DNA from: Lachnospiraceae bacterium
Lineage (GTDB): Bacteria > Bacillota > Clostridia > Lachnospirales > Lachnospiraceae
NCBI GenBank assembly: GCA_022799355.1
Contig: JAAWOG010000032.1
Coordinates: forward strand, 1-37,760
Length of the DNA: 37,760 nt
Direction: 5' to 3'
The notes under the pieces were generated by a model that did not search any database, was not told the origin of the DNA, and saw nothing but the letters and a program-made list of their open reading frames with translations. The translations under genes were made by a program, and so were the position numbers. This document shows positions 33,024-37,760 of this stretch, piece after piece. The number at the start of each line of letters is the position of its first letter. Within the stretch, counting starts at the first letter, position 1.

Positions 33024-34427
33024 TTACTGAATCAGATTGTCGCGCATCTGATCGTTTACTTCCTTGATGCCATCGATCCACTCCTGCTCGGTCATGTTTC
33101 CGGATACCAGAGAGTTTACGGGATCAAACCATATCTCACGGTTTGTTACGCCGATCACGCCGCTGTCATAAGCTGCGAAGTTACCCATAGCCGCTTTTGC
33201 ACCGTTATCGTAGATCGCGTAGAACATCTGGTTGTCGCCCTCAAGTGTCTGAGCAATATTCAGAACCGGCTGGATTGCGTTTGCTTTTGCAAAGATTGCA
33301 CATGCCGCATCGCTGTAAAGGAATGCAATAAACTGTTTTGCGCCATCCTGGTTTGCTGCGCCGCCCGGAATCCATGCCTGCTCAAACCATGTGTAGCTGT
33401 AGCCGTCACCGCCTGCTTCCACTGCCGGAAGAGCCGTCATACCCCATTTGAAGCCGTCAGCTCTGGGAGCTTCCGCCATCTCGCCTACGATCCATGTGCC
33501 GTTCGGCATAAACAATGCTTTGTTGTCAAGAACAAGCTGCTGGTTCTTTGTGAAATCCTGGTCGTTCGCCTGTGCCGGTGTTGTGGGCTCAGTATATTCA
33601 GCAAGTTTTGCTACGATATCAAAACATTTCTGTGCTTCCGGTGTCTCCCAGATGCCTTCCTCATAGTTGGTCGCTTTGTCAAAGAAATCAGCGCCGCCTA
33701 CGGAATACATCAGTGCATAGAAGAAAGCGTCAAAGTAACCGGTTGTCGGGTATGTAAACAGAGAAATACCTTCTGCCTTTGCCTTATCGCCCAGTTCCCA
33801 CATCTCATCCCATGTGGTGGGTACGCTCCAGCCCTTCTCCTCGAACAGTCCCGCATTGTAGAACAGTCCGCAGGGAGAGTAGAACATGGGTGCCAGATAA
33901 GTCTTTCCGTCGCCGTAAGGGTTGGTCAGGCTTGTCTCTGTGAAACCGCCGGCGATCTTATCGCCTACTTTCGCGTCTTCACCGGGTACCGTCATAGACA
34001 GTACGTCCGTAATATCAACGATGTTCTGGTCTTTGATAAATGTCTCTGTGAGAGCTTTCTCACGTCCGGTTGCCAGATGGATCACATCCGGGAACTCGCC
34101 TGCCTGCATGGAAGGTCCGATCACGTCTTCCAGATTCTTGTCTGTGATCAGTTCTACCGCAATGCCTGTCTCAGCCGTAAAAGCGTCACATACTTCCTTC
34201 CACATATCACTTCCGTAAGCAGTCTCGATGGCTGCTACGGTGATTGTGCCGCCCTCTGCGGGTGCAGCTTCTTCAGCGGGCTCTTCCGCCGGTGCTTCGC
34301 TTTCGGCTTCCGCTGCCGGTTCTTCAGCCGCAGGTTCCTGCGCCACATCGCTTCCGCTGTTGCCGCAGCCTGCCAGCATGGACATTACCATTGCCGCTGC
34401 AAGAAGGATACTGAGTATCTTTTTCAT
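33024..34427 (-). CDS. Extracellular sugar-binding lipoprotein of the ABC transporter
   Basis: This 467-aa solute-binding protein has a lipoprotein signal peptide and lipobox LAGC at 18-21 (the Cys would be lipidated). A low-complexity Ala/Glu/Pro linker (about 27-60) follows, then the mature CUT1 domain starting GGTITVAAIETAYGSDMW. Conserved family stretches include PDVIHLATGRE and NGTWIVGEMAE. The Ala/Glu/Pro linker would hold the domain off the wall. Its ligand is inferred from the GH112/NahK genes as a Gal-HexNAc unit. AGGAGG lies 10 nt upstream of the start. It is the first gene of the operon and likely the most highly expressed. Confidence 0.92.
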   Translation of the reverse strand: MKKILSILLAAAMVMSMLAGCGNSGSDVAQEPAAEEPAAEAESEAPAEEPAEEAAPAEGGTITVAAIETAYGSDMWKEVCDAFTAETGIAVELITDKNLEDVIGPSMQAGEFPDVIHLATGREKALTETFIKDQNIVDITDVLSMTVPGEDAKVGDKIAGGFTETSLTNPYGDGKTYLAPMFYSPCGLFYNAGLFEEKGWSVPTTWDEMWELGDKAKAEGISLFTYPTTGYFDAFFYALMYSVGGADFFDKATNYEEGIWETPEAQKCFDIVAKLAEYTEPTTPAQANDQDFTKNQQLVLDNKALFMPNGTWIVGEMAEAPRADGFKWGMTALPAVEAGGDGYSYTWFEQAWIPGGAANQDGAKQFIAFLYSDAACAIFAKANAIQPVLNIAQTLEGDNQMFYAIYDNGAKAAMGNFAAYDSGVIGVTNREIWFDPVNSLVSGNMTEQEWIDGIKEVNDQMRDNLIQ

Positions 34428-34873
34428 AATGGTTATACCTCCTGAATAATAGTGTATGATTATAGTAGGTTTCCGGAATTTCTCCGATACCTGCTAACAG
34501 TATATCAGCATCTTCCTGCTCTGCCTATCTCAATATTGCTTATTTTTTTATATATATTGTTCAGTTAGGCTATTTTTATCCTGTTTTCCTGTTTTTTCGC
34601 ACTCCATATATACAAATTAACCAATTTTATCCCGCGCCGCCCGCAAATTTACAGCAAAATGATTTTCTTTTCCGAAATCAAACTTGTTTCACAGGCAAAA
34701 AAGAATTATAATAAAGAAAAATGATAAAAAAATATAGTATTGTTACCTTTCATTTTTTATAATTATTGTTACCATTCAACCGCAGAGGGCAATATTTCTG
34801 TATCCGGACGGCCGTTTTTTCCGCCCCCGCTCTCTCAAAAATAAACCGATCCATACCAGGAGGTATCCCTACC
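34428..34873. promoter_or_regulatory. Divergent control region between binding protein and AraC regulator
   Basis: The 446-nt intergenic region is AT-rich. For the minus-strand operon a TATAAT -10 lies at 34459-34464 with a poor -35, as expected for an activator-dependent promoter, and a TTCCGGAA palindrome (34471-34478) lies in the -10/-35 spacer. For the regulator (plus), TTGTTT (34684-34689), a 17-bp spacer and TATAAT (34707-34712) form a promoter, giving a leader of about 155 nt. No gene is present in the gap. Confidence 0.6.
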
Positions 34874-35740
34874 ATGAGTACAAGCCGCTACGTTCTCGAT
34901 CCTCTGGCAGTCAACCCCATCGACCGCTCCGTCACAAAGCTTCTCTATGTCAGTATAGCCCGCTACAGTGCCGAATGGAATTCCATGCTGCATACCCATC
35001 CCTGCGCCGAGGTATTTTTCGTCACCGGCGGCTCCGGCTTCCTGCGGACAAATGAACTCTCCATGCCAATCGGCACCAATGATGTCATTATAGTGAACCC
35101 CAACACCGAGCACACGGAAGTCAGCTCCGAGGCCCATCCCCTGGAATATATCGTCATGGGAGTGGACGGCATTGAATCGATCTCAAGCGATGACACGGAG
35201 GGCGGCTGTTCCATTATCCACTCCCAGAGCGTCAGTGAACAGATCCTCTTTTATCTGCGGAGCCTCCTGAAAGAAATCGAGCAGAAGCAGCCCGGCTATA
35301 ATACCGTCTGCCAGGACCTTCTCGAAGTCGTCCTGCTGCTTCTGATGCGTCACAGCCGCTTTACCGTGACCTTTGTTCCCGCCGCCCGCAAATCCAGCAG
35401 GGAGTGCGCCATCGTCCGCCGCCACATCGAAAACCATTTTAAAGAAAGCCTCACACTGGACGACCTGGCCGCCCTTGTCCATGTCAGCAAATACTATCTT
35501 GTCCATGCCTTCAGCCGGGAATACGGTACATCCCCCATCAATTATCTGCTCTCCTGCCGTATTCGGGAAAGCCTCTATCTTTTGTCGGAAACCCGGATGT
35601 CCCTCTCCCAGATCTCAGGCACCCTCGGTTTTTCTTCCCCCAGCTATTTTTCTCAGAGTTTCCGGCGCATTCAGGGCCTAAGTCCGATGCAGTACCGGAA
35701 TCAGTGCCGAAGAGGAGAGGATCTGAAAAACGGGAACTGA
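34874..35740 (+). CDS. AraC-family transcriptional regulator of the glycan operon
   Basis: This 288-aa regulator starts at the ATG at 34874, with AGGAGGT at 34858-34864; readings from upstream TTG codons cross the leader. The N-terminal cupin-like sensor has HTHPCAEVFFVTGGSGFL and NPNTEHTEV. The C-terminal 100 residues are two AraC helix-turn-helices: SLTLDDLAALVHVSKYYLVHAFSREYGTSP, then MSLSQISGTLGFSSPSYFSQSFRRIQGLSPMQYR. It is divergent from and probably activates the transporter-phosphorylase operon on sensing an intracellular sugar. It is the only clear plus-strand protein-coding gene in the window. Confidence 0.92.
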   Translation: MSTSRYVLDPLAVNPIDRSVTKLLYVSIARYSAEWNSMLHTHPCAEVFFVTGGSGFLRTNELSMPIGTNDVIIVNPNTEHTEVSSEAHPLEYIVMGVDGIESISSDDTEGGCSIIHSQSVSEQILFYLRSLLKEIEQKQPGYNTVCQDLLEVVLLLLMRHSRFTVTFVPAARKSSRECAIVRRHIENHFKESLTLDDLAALVHVSKYYLVHAFSREYGTSPINYLLSCRIRESLYLLSETRMSLSQISGTLGFSSPSYFSQSFRRIQGLSPMQYRNQCRRGEDLKNGN

Positions 35741-35743
35741 AAA

Positions 35744-35770
35744 GGGAAGGCGTTGCGCCTTCCCTCTTTT
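35744..35770 (+). terminator. Terminator of araC, shared with convergent transketolase
   Basis: GGGAAGGCG (35744-35752) pairs with CGCCTTCCC (35756-35764), with a 3-nt loop, followed by TCTTTTACTTTTTT on the plus strand. On the minus strand it is followed by TTTTC, so it can also end the transketolase transcript, whose stop is at 35801. Confidence 0.85.
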
Positions 35771-35800
35771 ACTTTTTTCTTTTTACCTGATTATGCTCCG

Positions 35801-36748
35801 TTACTGTAAAAACGCTTTCGCTTTCTTATAGATGCTCTCACCGTCCAGTTCGTATTTCACTACCAGAGCCGCCGCTGGGCCAGATTCTCCGAAGGTATCG
35901 TTGACACCGATCTTCAATACCGGTACAGGATGCTCCGCACAGAGCGCGTCGCATACCGCGCTGCCAAGGCCGCCGATCACAGAGTGCTCTTCCACGGTGA
36001 TCACCTTACCTGTCTTTTTCGCGGAAGCGATGATCAGCTCCTCATCGAGAGGCTTGATCGTATGGATGTTGATGACTTCCGCATCCACGCCCTCCGCTGC
36101 CAGTTTCTCCGCTGCCGCCAAAGCCTCAGCCACGCAGATACCGGAGGCGGCGATGGTCACATCTTTCCCCTCTCTCACAACAACGCCCTTGCCGATCTCA
36201 AATTTGTAATCCGGGTTATCATTGATCACAGGTACGCCCGCGCGCCCAAATCTCAGATACACAGGTCCCACATGGTTGATAGCGGCTTCCACGGCTGCCT
36301 TCGCCTCCACATCGTCCGCCGGAACGATAACGGTCATGCCCGGGATCGTGCGCATCAGCGCCACGTCCTCATTACACTGATGGGTTGCGCCGTCCTCTCC
36401 CACCGTGATACCGGCATGGGTTGCGCCGATCTTCACATTCAGATGGGGATAGCCGATGGAGTTGCGGACCTGTTCAAAGTTTCTGCCCGCCGCAAACATC
36501 GCAAAGGAACTGATAAACGGAATCTTTCCACAGGTAGCCAGCCCTGCCGCGATGCCCGTCATGTTACATTCCGCAATACCGCAGTCGATATGTCTATCAG
36601 GGAATGCCTTTTTAAAAACGCCTGTCTTGGTGGCGCCAGCCAGATCGGCATCCAGCACTACCAGATTCGGATATTTCGCACCGCACTCAGCAAGCGCATT
36701 ACCATAACTTTCTCTTGTCGCGATTTTCTTTACATCTGCCATGATCAT
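35801..36748 (-). CDS. Transketolase, C-terminal subunit
   Basis: This 315-aa protein is the pyrimidine-binding plus C-terminal domain half of a split transketolase. It begins with the typical ATRESYGNALAECGAKYPNLVVLDADLAGATKT, followed by the ThDP-activating Glu region FPDRHIDCGIAECNMTGIAAGLA and GATHAGITVGEDGATHQCNEDVALMR. It carries out two-carbon transfers in the pentose phosphate pathway together with the N-terminal subunit. Its start overlaps the stop of that subunit as ATGA, so the two are made in equal amounts. Split transketolases are usual in Lachnospiraceae and many archaea. Confidence 0.92.
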   Translation of the reverse strand: MIMADVKKIATRESYGNALAECGAKYPNLVVLDADLAGATKTGVFKKAFPDRHIDCGIAECNMTGIAAGLATCGKIPFISSFAMFAAGRNFEQVRNSIGYPHLNVKIGATHAGITVGEDGATHQCNEDVALMRTIPGMTVIVPADDVEAKAAVEAAINHVGPVYLRFGRAGVPVINDNPDYKFEIGKGVVVREGKDVTIAASGICVAEALAAAEKLAAEGVDAEVINIHTIKPLDEELIIASAKKTGKVITVEEHSVIGGLGSAVCDALCAEHPVPVLKIGVNDTFGESGPAAALVVKYELDGESIYKKAKAFLQ

Positions 36749-37587
36749 TCACCTGCTTTCTTCAATTCTTCATCGATCTTTTCCAGATCTGCCATTGCCA
36801 CCGCAAGTTCTTCATCGCTGGGAGCCTTGCCGTGCCAGCCTGCGTTATTCTCCATAAAGGAAACGCCCTTGCCCTTTGTGCTCTTCATAATGATAGCTGT
36901 GGGCATATCCTTTGTCTCCCTCGCTTCCTTCATCGCCGCGCGGATTTCATCGAAATTATGGGCATCAATATTGATCACATGGAAATTAAACGCCTCAAAC
37001 TTCTTATCGATGGGATAAGGTGAACATACATCCTCGATCTTACCATCGATCTGTAAGCCGTTATTGTCTACTATTACCACAAGGTTGTCCAGTTTCCTCG
37101 CCCCTGCAAACATGGCTGCCTCCCAGATCTGTCCCTCCTGGATCTCGCCGTCGCCGAGCAGCGCGTAGGTTCTGTACTCTTTATTGTCCATCTTTGCCGC
37201 AAGCGCCATACCTACCGCTGCGGAAAGTCCCTGTCCCAAAGAACCGGAAGACATATCTACGCCGGGCGTCTCCTGCATACAGGGATGCCCCTGCAGCCTT
37301 GATCCCACATGGCGCAGTGTCAAAAGTTCCTCCACCGGGAAATATCCCCTGTGTGCCAGCACCGAATAAAGTCCCGGCGCCGTATGCCCTTTAGAGAGCA
37401 CGAAACGGTCCCGATCTTCCTTCTTCGGCTCTGCCGGATCAATGTTCATCTCCTCAAAGTACAGGTACGTAAAGAGGTCAGCCGCAGACAGAGATCCACC
37501 GGGATGTCCGGCTTTCGCACTGTGAACGGCTCTCACAATTCCTTTACGAACCTCATTGGCTGTTTTTTGAAGTTCCAAGTTTGTCAT
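36745..37587 (-). CDS. Transketolase, N-terminal subunit
   Basis: This 280-aa protein is the ThDP-diphosphate binding half. Landmarks are RAVHSAKAGHPGGSLSAADL (20-39), SKGHTAPGLYSVLAHRGYF, and the ThDP motif GDGEIQEGQIWEAAMFAG ... DNNGLQ (Asp-Gly then the Asn ligand of Mg). SSGSLGQGLSAAVGMALA is also typical. AGGAG lies 8 nt upstream of the start. Its promoter should lie in or beyond the repeat region at the right edge; none was clear. Confidence 0.92.
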   Translation of the reverse strand: MTNLELQKTANEVRKGIVRAVHSAKAGHPGGSLSAADLFTYLYFEEMNIDPAEPKKEDRDRFVLSKGHTAPGLYSVLAHRGYFPVEELLTLRHVGSRLQGHPCMQETPGVDMSSGSLGQGLSAAVGMALAAKMDNKEYRTYALLGDGEIQEGQIWEAAMFAGARKLDNLVVIVDNNGLQIDGKIEDVCSPYPIDKKFEAFNFHVINIDAHNFDEIRAAMKEARETKDMPTAIIMKSTKGKGVSFMENNAGWHGKAPSDEELAVAMADLEKIDEELKKAGE

Positions 37588-37601
37588 CTCTTATTCTCCT
37601 A

Positions 37602-37658
37602 TTTTAGTTCCGCATCTGTCCTTCCAGTGCCTTTTGCGGCAGAGAAATTTCCGTACGC
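37602..37658. repeat. 57-bp direct repeat, copy 1
   Basis: This unit matches copy 2 (37704-37760) at 55 of 57 positions; the copies differ only in GCCTTTTGCGG against GCTTTTTACGG. The start-to-start distance is 102 bp. Its 3' half (CAGAGAAATTTCCGTACGC) pairs with the next 22 nt to form a hairpin. It lies just upstream of the transketolase ribosome binding site, so it is in the leader or promoter region. Confidence 0.9.
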
Positions 37659-37700
37659 TTTTGCGCACGTAAATTCTCTGTGCACTGTCCGGACCGATGC
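37609..37700. repeat. Large imperfect stem-loop spanning repeat copy 1 and the spacer
   Basis: GCATCtGTCCttccAGTGC (from about 37612) can pair with GCACTGTCCggaccGATGC (about 37682-37700), and the inner CAGAGAAATTTCCGTACGC pairs with GCGCACGTAAATTCTCTG with a bulge. Together this is one palindromic element of about 90 bp. Since copy 2 begins right after it, the structure may repeat in tandem beyond the window. Confidence 0.65.
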
Positions 37701-37703
37701 TGT

Positions 37704-37760
37704 TTTTAGTTCCGCATCTGTCCTTCCAGTGCTTTTTACGGCAGAGAAATTTCCGTACGC
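37704..37760. repeat. 57-bp direct repeat, copy 2, cut by window edge
   Basis: This is the second unit, with two differences from copy 1. It runs to the last base, so the partner arm of its hairpin and any further units lie outside. Confidence 0.9.

Noticed and set aside
37602-37760. CRISPR array
   Set aside because: Only two units of 57 bp with one structured, self-complementary spacer and no cas genes; the repeat itself is part of a larger palindrome.
37588-37760. Riboswitch upstream of transketolase
   Set aside because: The structure is a repeated palindrome without any known riboswitch core (no THI-box features were seen), so a repeat element is the simpler reading.

Overview
The window looks like the chromosome of a gut Lachnospiraceae-type Firmicute (Bacillota). 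It has AGGAGG-type ribosome binding sites, an agr quorum-sensing locus, GHKL/LytTR regulators, a two-subunit transketolase, a MalFG-type sugar ABC transporter, and the GH112 phosphorylase plus N-acetylhexosamine kinase route of galacto-N-biose/lacto-N-biose use. The genus cannot be fixed from the sequence alone. No rRNA, tRNA or CRISPR array was seen.

Region 1 (55-20232, all minus strand, read from 20 kb down to 0) is a roughly 20 kb contractile injection system (CIS) locus. In order of transcription it encodes: a membrane von Willebrand A protein, an unusually large sheath protein (730 aa, with a TssB-like N-terminus), two tube (Hcp-like) proteins, a strong terminator/attenuator, a J-domain protein, two FHA proteins, a PP2C phosphatase, a degenerate PP2C fused to a membrane segment and TPR-like repeats, two unassigned proteins that may be baseplate, an Hsp70/actin-fold ATPase with a long N-terminal extension, a possible tail-fibre/TssK-like protein, a possible PsbP/Eag-fold chaperone, a VgrG spike, a pentapeptide-repeat protein, a possible immunity-type protein, a PAAR-like (DUF4280) protein fused to a GH19/lysozyme-like domain, and a small membrane protein that may be its immunity factor. 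No ClpV/AAA+ ATPase, kinase, TssJLM or tape-measure protein is visible. The locus may continue beyond the left edge.

Region 2 (20440-23831) is an agr quorum-sensing locus on the same strand. agrA and agrC share a consensus promoter and end in a terminator. agrD and agrB have their own promoter. That promoter and the promoter of the CIS operon are near-duplicates with identical spacing over about 100 bp. This is the same layout as a P2/P3 pair, and it predicts that the Agr peptide signal switches on the injection system. A frameshifted Rpn-transposase tail lies between agrB and the terminator.

Region 3 (23853-24143) holds a 141-bp MITE-like element with 14-bp terminal inverted repeats and 8-bp flanking direct repeats, followed by a terminator.

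Region 4 (24144-35740) is a host-glycan locus: a divergent AraC regulator, a solute-binding lipoprotein, a terminator-type attenuator, two permeases, a small membrane protein, GH112 phosphorylase, GH2 beta-galactosidase and an N-acetylhexosamine kinase. Imported beta-1,3-Gal-HexNAc would be phosphorolysed to Gal-1-P plus HexNAc, and the kinase would phosphorylate the HexNAc.

Region 5 (35801-37760) is a split transketolase preceded by 57-bp direct repeats that form a large imperfect stem-loop at the window edge.
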